This document shows positions 7,203-15,600 of a DNA stretch of 64,000 bases, in pieces. The position numbers and the translations under genes are program-made. How positions within the stretch are numbered: the first letter of the stretch is position 1; each line of letters begins with the position of its first letter. Under the pieces are notes generated by a model. The model searched no databases, was not told the DNA's origin, and worked only from the letters and a program-made list of their open reading frames with translations. The stretch is taken from assembly GCF_000766945.1 (NCBI RefSeq), contig NZ_ALBT01000032.1, positions 1 through 64,000 of the forward strand, given 5' to 3'. The DNA is from Cellvibrio mixtus subsp. mixtus J3-8 (lineage in GTDB: Bacteria > Pseudomonadota > Gammaproteobacteria > Pseudomonadales > Cellvibrionaceae).

Positions 7203-8025
7203 AGATTTCTCCTGGTTAATTTAAAGGGTACAACAATCATTAAATATTTATGGAAATCATAAATACCTAACGAATCTGGATTTGAAATTCGCGAAAATTA
7301 TTGCGCTGCGCGCCGCTAACGTCGGATGGGATAATTCAATGGATGAAGGTGCGCGAGGTGGCGCTGTGATGGCGATGAGGTGATAAGTAGCTTCATTTTT
7401 TTATCCTTAATAATTTCCCTTACTTTTTAAAAATATTTTATTGCGGAGAATGTTTCTATCTTTTCAAATAAAATTTACAAAAATTAATAATTTGGAATTG
7501 TTTGGAATAACGTTCTTTATTTACATGAAAAAATAGGCGTACTTTTGGCGGATGGTTATTTTTTTTGTAATTGATTTTTTTATGTTTTATTCTGTGTGAA
7601 TTTTTCAGGGTGATGATTTTTTTAAAATGATTATGATTTTTATGATGCATAAGGCGACTTAAGCGAAAATGTAAATAACTTTAAATGCCAATGTAAACAT
7701 CGGATTTATTGTGCTGACTAATTTTTAAAAATGTATTGACAGTAAATTGAGTCGCGACAGTAAACATTTTTTAATTTTGTTAGCTTTTTTTTGGGGGGGT
7801 ATGAAGTGATTGGCAGGTGTGGGTACGGCATTGTTGTCCTGATTTATTTGCCTTTAATGGTCAATGGTTTTTATAGGAAGGATTTTTATTCCGGCGAATG
7901 GAATGCGATGAAAGTAAAAATGCGGTGTGGTGGGTAAATAAAAAATCCCACTTTCAGGGTGGGATTTCCAGATATGGTATTTTCGTAGTAATTGATGCGA
8001 CTTGCTTTAGGCAGTGCCCCGGGCT
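7203..8025. other. AT-rich intergenic region, probable control region of the metallopeptidase/Hint operon
   Basis: More than 700 bases carry no credible gene; open frames such as 7650-7456 are Lys/Asn-rich artefacts of AT content. Four copies of a GTAAA-containing motif, two as ATGTAAAYA and two as GACAGTAAAY, start near 7666, 7689, 7738 and 7756. TTGACA is at 7736-7741 without a clear -10. The composition differs visibly from the flanking genes. Confidence 0.5.
7940..7967 (-). terminator. Terminator of the GH43 gene
   Basis: A perfect 9-bp stem (7943-7951 with 7959-7967, AAATCCCAC/GTGGGATTT) reads on the minus strand into TTTTTTAT. It lies about 60 bases after the stop of the glycosidase gene. 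Confidence 0.85.
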
Positions 8026-9051
8026 TTATTCGTCGCGATAAGGGGTAATGGTTTGAATACTGCCGTCTTCGTTATGTGTTAACGGCGCCATTTTTATCGA
8101 GCGCAAGTGAGTTATGCCTTTGGACAAAACTGAATCGTGATAGAACAAATACCATTGGCCTTGATATTCGGCGATTGAGTGATGGGTTGTCCAGCCAATA
8201 ACCGGTTCCAGGATTCGGCCTTGATAAGTGAAGGGGCCATAGGGATTATCGCCGGTGGCATAGCACAAAAAGTGCGTGTTGCCGGTAGAGTAAGAGAAAT
8301 AATATTTGCCGTTGTACTTATGCATCCAGGATGCTTCAAAGAAACGGCGGTCGTGATCGCCCGCTAATAATGGCTGGCCGTTTTCATCAAGGATTTGAAT
8401 TTCGCGCGGTGTTTCGGCGAACTCTTTCATATCATCATTAAGGCGGGCAACAATGGGGCCGAGTGCCGGCTCGTTATCTGCCGGTTCGCCGCGATTTGCA
8501 TCATATTGATTGTTGCGATAGTTCTGTAGTTGCCCGCCCCAAATGCCGCCGAAATACATGTAGTAATTGCCGTCGTTATCTTCAAAAACTGCCGGGTCAA
8601 TGGTGTAGCTACCTTTGATTGCTTCGGGTTCTGCTTTGAAAGGACCGATAGGGGAATCACCAATGGCTACCCCAATCTGGAAAATATTGTCCGCGCGTTT
8701 TGCCGGGAAATATAAATAATATTTGCCATTTTTGTGTGCGGCATCCGGCGCCCACATCTGGCGTTGAGCCCAGGGAACGTCTTTTACGTGAAGGGCAACG
8801 CCGTTATCAACTGCGGGGCTTTCCGGTGAATCGAGAGAGATTACGTGGTAATCCTCCATACCGAAGTGATCGCCATTGTCATTGAACGGAATACCAGCTT
8901 CGATATCGTGCGACGGATAAATATAAATCTTGCCATTAAATACGTGGGCCGATGGATCAGCGGTATAAATGTGCTCAACCAACGGTTGGGAAATTGCGCG
9001 CGCTTTTAAATCGGCGATGACTTCGGGAGCCAGGGTTTCTTCAGCAGCCAT
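8026..9051 (-). CDS. Glycoside hydrolase family 43 (arabinofuranosidase/xylosidase type)
   Basis: This 341-residue protein has the five-bladed propeller pattern of GH43. The three acidic residues are visible: the base Asp in YTADPSAHVF, the pKa-modulating Asp in SYTIDPAVFED, and the acid Glu in RRFFEASWMHKYNGKYYFSYS. WTTHHSIAEYQGQWYLFYHD is also typical. There is no signal peptide, so it acts in the cytoplasm on imported oligosaccharides, releasing L-arabinose or D-xylose from arabinan or arabinoxylan pieces. Exact substrate cannot be read from sequence. It lies 58 bases after a GPH symporter gene on the same strand, and the pair forms an import-and-cleave cassette closed by a strong terminator. 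Confidence 0.92.
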   Translation of the reverse strand: MAAEETLAPEVIADLKARAISQPLVEHIYTADPSAHVFNGKIYIYPSHDIEAGIPFNDNGDHFGMEDYHVISLDSPESPAVDNGVALHVKDVPWAQRQMWAPDAAHKNGKYYLYFPAKRADNIFQIGVAIGDSPIGPFKAEPEAIKGSYTIDPAVFEDNDGNYYMYFGGIWGGQLQNYRNNQYDANRGEPADNEPALGPIVARLNDDMKEFAETPREIQILDENGQPLLAGDHDRRFFEASWMHKYNGKYYFSYSTGNTHFLCYATGDNPYGPFTYQGRILEPVIGWTTHHSIAEYQGQWYLFYHDSVLSKGITHLRSIKMAPLTHNEDGSIQTITPYRDE

Positions 9052-9109
9052 AATAGTGTCTCACTTTCCAAATCAATAATCGTTCTATTTAATAACCATT
9101 CTGTAAGAA

Positions 9110-10588
9110 TTATTTGCCCGCCGCTTTGCGGCGTTCATTCAAGTCCGCTTCGATTTGCACTTCCAGTTTTTTGTTGATCGCATAGAAGAACATGCAGCCA
9201 ACCGCCATAAAGAATGGCAGTGATGCAAATACGCTTACACCGGTTTTAATCCCTTCAACTGTTTCCGGGTTTTGTTGTGCAAGGCTGGCGTCGTAACCGT
9301 AATGGGCGAGTAAACCGGCAACCAGTGAGCCACCGATAGTCAGGCCCAGTTTTAAACCAAGGATCATTGCGGAGAACACCATCGCTGTTGCGCGACGATT
9401 GTTTTTCCATTCGGAATAATCGGCAACGTCAGCAATCATCGCCCACAATAGCGGAATAGTTACGCCATAAAAAAAGCCGTGCAGGATTTGCGATATGAAC
9501 ACGATACCGATGCTGTCGGCATCGTAAAATTTGAACGCAAATACAAAAATAGTTGAGAGGAAAAGGGCACTGGCGAAGACATTGCGCTTGCCAAATTTGT
9601 CGGCGAGTTTTTTGGAGAAGCCAATTCCGACAATCATCATGATAATACCGGAGCCATTGAATAAACTGAACGTAGAGGTTGGGGCATCTTTCGGCCATTG
9701 GAATTCCGACAGGCCCATGCTGGTAAGCACGCTGTTAAGCCCGGCGATAAACCCGTTGAAGCCAATATCATTTAAAAATTGCGCAAGGTGCTCTTCGTTC
9801 AAATAGTTTTCAAAATAATAAATATACATACCACCTTTGAGCGCGAGTGTGACAAACACCAGAATGGTAACGGTCAGCATGACAATCCACGGCAGGTTTT
9901 TGGCCAGGTCAGAAAGGTCTTGCGCGATGCTATTGCGCGCTTCGATGACCGGTAAAATACGCTCTTTGGTGGTGATAAAGGCGATCAAAAAGAAAATGGT
10001 ACCGGTGATGGAGAAGAGCAGCATGGTATTGTGAAAGCCGACGGCCTTATCGCCATCGCCGAGGATTAATACTAGCGGCAGCAACAACACCTGGATAATG
10101 AATTGCGCCACCATCACCGCCACAAAACGATACGCGGACAAACTATTGCGTTCGGCCATGTTGCCGGTCAGTACACCGCTCAACGCGGAATAGGGCAGGT
10201 TGTTCGCGGCATAGATGACCAGCAGTGCGATGTAGGTTGCAAAGGCGTATACGACCTTGCCGTTCTCATCAAAATCCGGTGTGCTGAATGCGAGTAATGC
10301 AACAGCACCGAACGGAATTGCGGTCCACAGCAACCAGGGGCGGAATTTTCCCCAGCGGGTAGAGGTGCGGTCCGCGATGATACCCATCACCGGCGTGAAA
10401 AATGCACCGAATAAACCACCCGCAGCCATAATCATTGCGGCTTTGCCGGGTGATATGCCATAAACGTCAGTATAGAAAAATGCGAGAAAGGTAACCAGGG
10501 TCTGGAAAATCAGGTTGGCTGCCAGGTCGCCCAGGCTATAGCCAACTTTCTCTACCACAGAGAGTTTTTGCGTGTTTTGTTGAATCAT
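9110..10588 (-). CDS. GPH-family sugar:cation symporter (MFS_2)
   Basis: The 492-residue inner-membrane protein has about 12 hydrophobic spans and the marks of glycoside-pentoside-hexuronide symporters: VVEKVGYSLGDLAANL at the start, IADRTSTRWGKFRPWLLW after the second span, and NNLPYSALSGVLT. It would import xylo- or arabino-oligosaccharides or the pentoses with a cation, feeding the GH43 enzyme encoded next. A relatively long loop near residues 265-310 (ENYLNEEHLAQFLNDIGF...) is found in the MelB-like GPH members of gammaproteobacteria. The gene is first in the two-gene unit; an inverted repeat 100 bases upstream is a candidate operator. Confidence 0.92.
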   Translation of the reverse strand: MIQQNTQKLSVVEKVGYSLGDLAANLIFQTLVTFLAFFYTDVYGISPGKAAMIMAAGGLFGAFFTPVMGIIADRTSTRWGKFRPWLLWTAIPFGAVALLAFSTPDFDENGKVVYAFATYIALLVIYAANNLPYSALSGVLTGNMAERNSLSAYRFVAVMVAQFIIQVLLLPLVLILGDGDKAVGFHNTMLLFSITGTIFFLIAFITTKERILPVIEARNSIAQDLSDLAKNLPWIVMLTVTILVFVTLALKGGMYIYYFENYLNEEHLAQFLNDIGFNGFIAGLNSVLTSMGLSEFQWPKDAPTSTFSLFNGSGIIMMIVGIGFSKKLADKFGKRNVFASALFLSTIFVFAFKFYDADSIGIVFISQILHGFFYGVTIPLLWAMIADVADYSEWKNNRRATAMVFSAMILGLKLGLTIGGSLVAGLLAHYGYDASLAQQNPETVEGIKTGVSVFASLPFFMAVGCMFFYAINKKLEVQIEADLNERRKAAGK

Positions 10589-10908
10589 TTTTGAGTCTTC
10601 TTATCGGTGTAAGGGGTTGTTCAATCAGCATAGCAGCCTATGAAAAACAGTTTCCTTAAAGGTAGGACGAGTGCTCGTGTACAAGTCGGTGTTAGGATCG
10701 CCTAACGGGGCCTTATAGTCAAGGTGTATATAACTTAACCGGAGATAATCAGTACGATAGAAGCGTTATAAGGGATTCGTCGTCACATCAGCTATCAATC
10801 AACACGGGCGCTGGTTGTATTCGTAGCTTGTTTGTGGCGGTTTGGTGACGTCGCGGCCCAATAACATATCCGTGAGACGCAGTGAACAGGTGGGTAGCAA
10901 GCGGTGGG
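10589..10908. other. Intergenic region upstream of the sugar symporter
   Basis: No gene is seen. A perfect inverted repeat GTTAGG-ATCG-CCTAAC lies at 10691-10706, about 100 bases upstream of the symporter start, where an operator for a sugar regulator would be expected. I see no clear terminator for the urt genes ending at 10909. Confidence 0.4.
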
Positions 10909-11604
10909 TTACACACTTAAATAACGCTGCACCAAACCATCATTTAAATCCGCAATGGGGCCGGTGGCAACCACGCTACCTTTTTCCATAATAAAAAAAT
11001 CATCGGCAACACGGCGCGCAAACGGAAGTTTTTGCTCGACCAGCAAAACGGTCAAACCCAATTCGCGATTGAGTTTGCGAATAACTTCGCCAATATCGCG
11101 CACTACGTTTGGCTGGATACCCTCGGTGGGCTCATCAAGGATTAATAATTTTGGATCCAATACCAGCGCGCGGCCAATCGCCAATTGTTGTTGCTGGCCA
11201 CCCGATAAGTCACCACCGCGCCGGTGTTTCATTTCTTTCAGCACCGGAAATAATTCATAAATTAAACCGGGGATTGAACGCAATTTATCCTTGCGTGCAC
11301 TGAGTGAAATTTTCAAATTTTCTTCCACTGTAAGTAACGGGAATATTTCGCGGCCTTGCGGTACAAAACCAATACCACCGCGCGCGCGGCTTTCGGTGGA
11401 TAATCTATTAATATCGTAACCGCTCAACTGGATTGAACCATCGCGCACCGGCAGCAAACCGGTAATGCACTTTAGCAATGTCGTTTTACCAACGCCGTTG
11501 CGGCCAATCAGGCAACCACACGTACCTTGCTTCAGGTTGAGCGACAGATCCCACAGGATGTGGCTTTGGCCGTAATATTGATTGATATTTTTAATTTCCA
11601 GCAT
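10909..11604 (-). CDS. urtE: Urea ABC transporter ATP-binding protein UrtE
   Basis: The 231-residue ATPase has Walker A GRNGVGKTT, signature LSGGQQQQLAIGRAL, Walker B LLILDEP and the H-loop equivalent VEQK typical of the LivF/UrtE branch (Gln in place of the usual His region). Its opening MLEIKNINQYYGQSHILWDL is characteristic of UrtE. It powers the high-affinity urea importer together with UrtD, on the cytoplasmic face of UrtB/UrtC. It is the last gene of the cluster, about 45 bases after urtD, matching the conserved order urtABCDE. Confidence 0.95.
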   Translation of the reverse strand: MLEIKNINQYYGQSHILWDLSLNLKQGTCGCLIGRNGVGKTTLLKCITGLLPVRDGSIQLSGYDINRLSTESRARGGIGFVPQGREIFPLLTVEENLKISLSARKDKLRSIPGLIYELFPVLKEMKHRRGGDLSGGQQQQLAIGRALVLDPKLLILDEPTEGIQPNVVRDIGEVIRKLNRELGLTVLLVEQKLPFARRVADDFFIMEKGSVVATGPIADLNDGLVQRYLSV

Positions 11605-11650
11605 TTTCTATTTACTCACTCTGCAATCGGTAGTGACCAATCAATACGTG

Positions 11651-12463
11651 TTATTCCCCGAGATAAACTTCGATCACTTTGGGATCGTTTTGTACCTGGT
11701 CCATAGTGCCTTCGGTTAATACCGAGCCTTGGTGCAACACGGTAACCTTGCGCGCAATGGAACGCACAAATTTCATATCGTGCTCCACCACAATGACTGA
11801 ATGCTCACCGGCGAGTGATAATAAAAGCTCGGCCGTTTTTTCAGTTTCTTCACCAGTCATACCGGCGACAGGTTCGTCAACCAATAGTACGCGCGGGTTT
11901 TGCATTAATAGCATGCCGATTTCCAGCCATTGTTTTTGGCCATGGGAAAGTGAGCCGGCATTTTTGTAGCGATGTTCGGCCAAACCGATTTGTAACAATA
12001 CTTCGTCAATACGATATTTTTGCGCGCTATTAAGTTGTTGTGACAGGGTCCACCACACGCGTTTATCAGCAGCGGTTGCCAGCTCTAGATTCTCATAAAC
12101 GCTTAAGGCTTCAAAGATAGTCGGCTTCTGGAATTTACGGCCAATGCCGCCGCGAGCGATTTGATGCTCGGATAATTCCAGCAAATTAATTTGCTGGCCA
12201 AAATACACGCTGCCTTCATCGGGTTTTGTTTTTCCGGTGATGACATCCATCATCGTTGTTTTACCGGCGCCGTTGGGGCCGATGATGCAACGCAATTCGC
12301 CTTCATCGATATATAAGTTCAAATTATTCAAAGCACGGAAACCATCGAAGCTGACAGTAACACCTTCCACATACAAAATAGTGCGATGGGTGGTATCCAA
12401 TGGTGCGCCGAAGTTGGGATCTTTTTGTCCCATGGAATAGCGTTTGTGGGAAAAAATATTCAT
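11651..12463 (-). CDS. urtD: Urea ABC transporter ATP-binding protein UrtD
   Basis: The 270-residue ATPase has Walker A GPNGAGKTT, the unusual signature LSHGQKQWLEIGMLL that marks UrtD, Walker B VLLVDEP and VEHDM. The start ATG shares its A with the TAA of urtC (TAATG at 12465-12461), so translation is coupled. The first 20 residues (MNIFSHKRYSMGQKDPNFG) precede the conserved body. A second ATG at residue 11 is possible, but the coupled start is the better choice. It forms the nucleotide-binding pair with UrtE. Confidence 0.95.
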   Translation of the reverse strand: MNIFSHKRYSMGQKDPNFGAPLDTTHRTILYVEGVTVSFDGFRALNNLNLYIDEGELRCIIGPNGAGKTTMMDVITGKTKPDEGSVYFGQQINLLELSEHQIARGGIGRKFQKPTIFEALSVYENLELATAADKRVWWTLSQQLNSAQKYRIDEVLLQIGLAEHRYKNAGSLSHGQKQWLEIGMLLMQNPRVLLVDEPVAGMTGEETEKTAELLLSLAGEHSVIVVEHDMKFVRSIARKVTVLHQGSVLTEGTMDQVQNDPKVIEVYLGE

Positions 12464-13692
12464 TAAACGGGCTCCTTGACGGCAGCGATGACAGGGGTTT
12501 CAGCGGAAATAAAATTTTCGGTAGATGTGCCCATGTTTGGTGTTACCGATGGGGCGGTGGCAGGAGCAGGGTTGCCTGGTGGTGGGTTACCAGGATTCTG
12601 TTTGCTCGCCGCTTTTTTGGTGCGATTAAACAAACCTACCAAACCTTTCGGTAATACCAGGGTTACGATCACAAATAACGCCCCCAATGCAAACAGCCAG
12701 GTTTCCGGTGAATAAGATGTGAAAACCGTTTTGCCGTAATTCACGGTGAATGCACCCACAATTGCACCAAACAAGGTGCCGCGGCCACCGGTAGCAACCC
12801 ACACCACCAATTCGATGGAATTCAGTGGCGAAAATTCGCCGGGATTAATGATCCCTACTTGCGGAACATAAAGCGCACCAGCGATGCCCGCGAGAATTGC
12901 AGAGAAAACAAATAGCCATAATTTGTAGGATTCAACTTTATATCCGCAAAAACGTGTGCGTGTTTCTGCATCGCGAATAGAGACAATGACTTTCCCCATG
13001 CGCGAGGTCACGATATAACGGCAGGCAATGTAAGCAAGTATCAACATAAAACCCGAGGCTAAAAACAAGGAGATACGCGTTCCGCTCGCGGCGATAGGAA
13101 AACCTAAAATATCTTTAAAATCTGTCAATCCATTGTTGCCGCCAAAGCCCATTTCATTGCGGAAAAATGCGAGTAGCAATGCGTAAGTTAATGCCTGGGT
13201 GATAATTGAAAAATATACACCGGTAACCCGGGAGCGAAATGCGAGCCAGCCGAAAACAAATGCGAGAATTCCGGGTACGACAATGATCATCAATAATGCA
13301 AACCAGAACATATCAAAACCTTGCCAGTACCAGGGCAATTCTTTCCAGTTCAGGAACACCATAAAGTCGGGCAGTATTGGATCACCGTATTGGCCGCGCG
13401 GGCCAATTTGCCGCATCAGGTACATGCCCATCGCGTAACCGCCCAGCGCAAAAAAAGCGCCGTGGCCGAGCGATAAAATTCCGCAGTAGCCCCAAATCAA
13501 ATCTACCGACAGGGCGAGCAGGGCATAACACAAAAATTTTCCCAGCAGCGTCACAGTAAACGTAGAAATATGTAGCGCCGATGTTTCCGGCACCAGCAAA
13601 TTGCAAATGGGCACCAGTATCATTGTCGCTAGCACAAGGCCCAGCACAATCATGCCGCCGCGATCACTGAGTAATAAACGTTGGGTTAACAT
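12463..13692 (-). CDS. urtC: Urea ABC transporter permease UrtC
   Basis: The product belongs to the LivM/UrtC branch of branched-chain-type permeases: about ten spans, with DLIWGYCGILSLGHGAFFALGGYAMGMYL and VVWVATGGRGTLFGAIVGAF. I start it at the ATG at 13692 (409 residues, MLTQRLLLSDRGG) because GAGAG lies 6 bases upstream. The frame is open to 13773, but that extension runs into the palindromic repeat at 13713-13802 and has no ribosome binding site. The last 60 residues are Pro/Ala/Asn-rich and look disordered, longer than in most UrtC proteins. It pairs with UrtB to form the urea channel. Confidence 0.93.
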   Translation of the reverse strand: MLTQRLLLSDRGGMIVLGLVLATMILVPICNLLVPETSALHISTFTVTLLGKFLCYALLALSVDLIWGYCGILSLGHGAFFALGGYAMGMYLMRQIGPRGQYGDPILPDFMVFLNWKELPWYWQGFDMFWFALLMIIVVPGILAFVFGWLAFRSRVTGVYFSIITQALTYALLLAFFRNEMGFGGNNGLTDFKDILGFPIAASGTRISLFLASGFMLILAYIACRYIVTSRMGKVIVSIRDAETRTRFCGYKVESYKLWLFVFSAILAGIAGALYVPQVGIINPGEFSPLNSIELVVWVATGGRGTLFGAIVGAFTVNYGKTVFTSYSPETWLFALGALFVIVTLVLPKGLVGLFNRTKKAASKQNPGNPPPGNPAPATAPSVTPNMGTSTENFISAETPVIAAVKEPV

Positions 13693-13712
13693 CAAATTCT
13701 CTCTCATTGTTG

Positions 13713-13802
13713 CGTAGGTTGGGTCGGGCCGCGTAGGCAGCCATGCCCAACATTCGTCGTCAATTTTCAGCATTGGTGTTGGGCATGGCTGCCCAACCTA
13801 CG
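13713..13802. repeat. Paired palindromic repeat (REP/BIME-like), urtB-urtC spacer
   Basis: The ends CGTAGGTTGGG and CCCAACCTACG are inverted, and each half also contains an inner GTTGGGCA/TGCCCAAC-type pairing. The left half carries an extra 19 bases relative to the copies at 17947-18018 and 21697-21765. Its place between two permease genes of one transcript suggests an effect on message stability, which is inference. Confidence 0.8.
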
Positions 13803-13809
13803 TGAGCAA

Positions 13810-15504
13810 TTAATCCGCAGCGGCTCTGCCTTTTTGCGGAAATATTCCTTTCGGCCGTTTCTGGATAAACAAAATCAGCAGCACCAATACCAATACTTTC
13901 GCGAGCACTGCGCCGGCGTAAGGTTCTAAAAATTTATTGATAATTCCCAGTCCCATGGCACCAACCAACGTGCCCCACAAATTACCGACGCCACCGAATA
14001 CCACCACCATAAATGAATCGATAATGTAGGCTTGACCAAGGTTGGGTCCAACATTTGTCAATTGTGAAAGAGCAACACCGGCAATACCGGCAATACCGGA
14101 ACCCAAACCAAAGGTCATTGCATCCACCCAGGTTGCACGCACACCAACGGCGCGAGCCATGGCGCGGTTTTGCGATACCGCGCGAACTTTTAAACCGAGC
14201 GTGGTTTTTTTCAAAATTACCAACAACGCAAAAAACACCAGCAGACCAAAAATCAGAATATATAAGCGGTTGTAGGTAATTGAGAGCACCGGATTAATTT
14301 GCAGTGAGCCGCTCATCCATACGGGTAATTCCACTGCGCGGTTTAACGGTGAGAAAATACTGCGTGCCGCTTGTTGCAAAATTAAACTGATACCAAACGT
14401 GGCGAGCAATGTTTCCAGCGGGCGACCGTATAAAAACCGGATTACCCCGCGCTCAATCGCGATACCCACCAGACCGGCAACAATAAACGCAGCGGGAATT
14501 GCAATCGCCAGGCTATAGGCAATTTGATTGGGAAAAATTTGCTGCACAACCCAGGTGACGTAAGCGCCGATCATCATCAGTTCGCCATGGGCCATGTTAA
14601 TAACGCCCATCACACCAAAGGTAATAGAAAGGCCAATTGCTGAAAGCAATAGCACTGAGCCCAAACTCAAACCGAAGAAAATATTTTCAGCAAAACGGTA
14701 TTTGGCGATGCTGCTGTCAATGGCTTTGATGGCGAGTTGTGCCTGGTGCTTTACTTTTTCATCGGCATCGTTAGCAGCTACATTCGATAGTGCGGTGCGC
14801 ACTTCCTGTTGCAAGCTGTCTTTTAAAACCTGTATTGCACCAAGGCGTAATTGTTGATCGTCACTGTGTAAATTAAACAGAGCTACAGCGCTTTCAATCG
14901 CTGAGCGTACACCGTTATCAGATTCGGCTTTTTGCAAGTTTTTTAACAAGGAAATGGAATCTTCATCTACCCCGTCGGCAATCATGCGATTGACCGCATC
15001 CAAACGGATGCTGGCATCTTTGTGGGTTAAATTCAGTTGTGCCAATAACGTACGCAATTGGCTGCGCATGCTGTTATTAATAGGAACGCGTTTGAATTCT
15101 TCTGTACCGCCGGTAATTTTTTCACCGTTAATTGCATCGGTATAAATGCCGGCTTCATCAACAATGGCAACCAACGGATTTTCATCTTTGGTAGCGTAAA
15201 GTGTGCCTTGTTGTAATGCATTAATGACATTGGCTACACGTTCATCCTCGAATGCGGCTAATTTTTTTGCCGTTTGTGCTCGAGCGGGCAAGCTTCCTTG
15301 AGTGAGCTCTTTAACCAAAACATCAAATTCTGGTTGGGAGGTTGCTTCGTTATCGGCATTTGCAGCGGTGGCCCCAACTGATGTGGTACCTGCTTCTGGT
15401 GAGGTCTCGGTTTCTTGCGAAAAAACCGTAGCAGAAAAGCAACATGATAAAAACACTATCATATGCAATAGCCAGCGCCCTGACGGTTTTACAGAATTTC
15501 GCAT
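13810..15504 (-). CDS. urtB: Urea ABC transporter permease UrtB, with periplasmic N-terminal domain
   Basis: The 564-residue protein has a signal peptide (residues 1-29), then about 230 residues of helical, repeat-like soluble sequence (ERVANVINALQQGTLY..., KLNAVNRMIADG-type repeats), then a LivH-type permease of about 290 residues with LGLSITFGVMGVINMAHGELMMIGAYVTW and VVVFGGVGNLWGTLVGA. The long exported N-domain is usual for UrtB in proteobacteria and absent from LivH. It lies 96 bases after urtA, with a strong hairpin in between that may set the substrate-binding protein apart in expression level. Confidence 0.94.
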   Translation of the reverse strand: MRNSVKPSGRWLLHMIVFLSCCFSATVFSQETETSPEAGTTSVGATAANADNEATSQPEFDVLVKELTQGSLPARAQTAKKLAAFEDERVANVINALQQGTLYATKDENPLVAIVDEAGIYTDAINGEKITGGTEEFKRVPINNSMRSQLRTLLAQLNLTHKDASIRLDAVNRMIADGVDEDSISLLKNLQKAESDNGVRSAIESAVALFNLHSDDQQLRLGAIQVLKDSLQQEVRTALSNVAANDADEKVKHQAQLAIKAIDSSIAKYRFAENIFFGLSLGSVLLLSAIGLSITFGVMGVINMAHGELMMIGAYVTWVVQQIFPNQIAYSLAIAIPAAFIVAGLVGIAIERGVIRFLYGRPLETLLATFGISLILQQAARSIFSPLNRAVELPVWMSGSLQINPVLSITYNRLYILIFGLLVFFALLVILKKTTLGLKVRAVSQNRAMARAVGVRATWVDAMTFGLGSGIAGIAGVALSQLTNVGPNLGQAYIIDSFMVVVFGGVGNLWGTLVGAMGLGIINKFLEPYAGAVLAKVLVLVLLILFIQKRPKGIFPQKGRAAAD

Positions 15505-15553
15505 AATCTTGTCTCGTTAACTAAGTAAAAGCAGTCAAAATATTTTTTGTTAT

Positions 15554-15586
15554 ATTTCTTCCCGGACCTTACGGCCGGGAAGAAAT
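15554..15586 (-). promoter_or_regulatory. Hairpin between urtA and urtB
   Basis: A perfect 12-bp stem (15554-15565 with 15575-15586, ATTTCTTCCCGG and its complement) with a 9-base loop lies 15 bases after the urtA stop. No U-tract follows on the minus strand, so it fits a 3'-end stabiliser or weak attenuator that raises urtA message over urtBCDE. Confidence 0.65.
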
Positions 15587-15600
15587 GTATCGCGTGGAAT

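Noticed and set aside
7456-7650. 64-codon minus-strand frame rich in Lys, Asn and His
   Set aside because: Explained by the extreme AT content; no ribosome site or recognisable sequence.
10909-13773. Alternative reading of the ABC genes as a branched-chain amino acid (Liv) transporter
   Set aside because: UrtA landmarks, the UrtD signature LSHGQKQWLEIGM, the UrtB N-terminal domain and the linked urea carboxylase favour urea.
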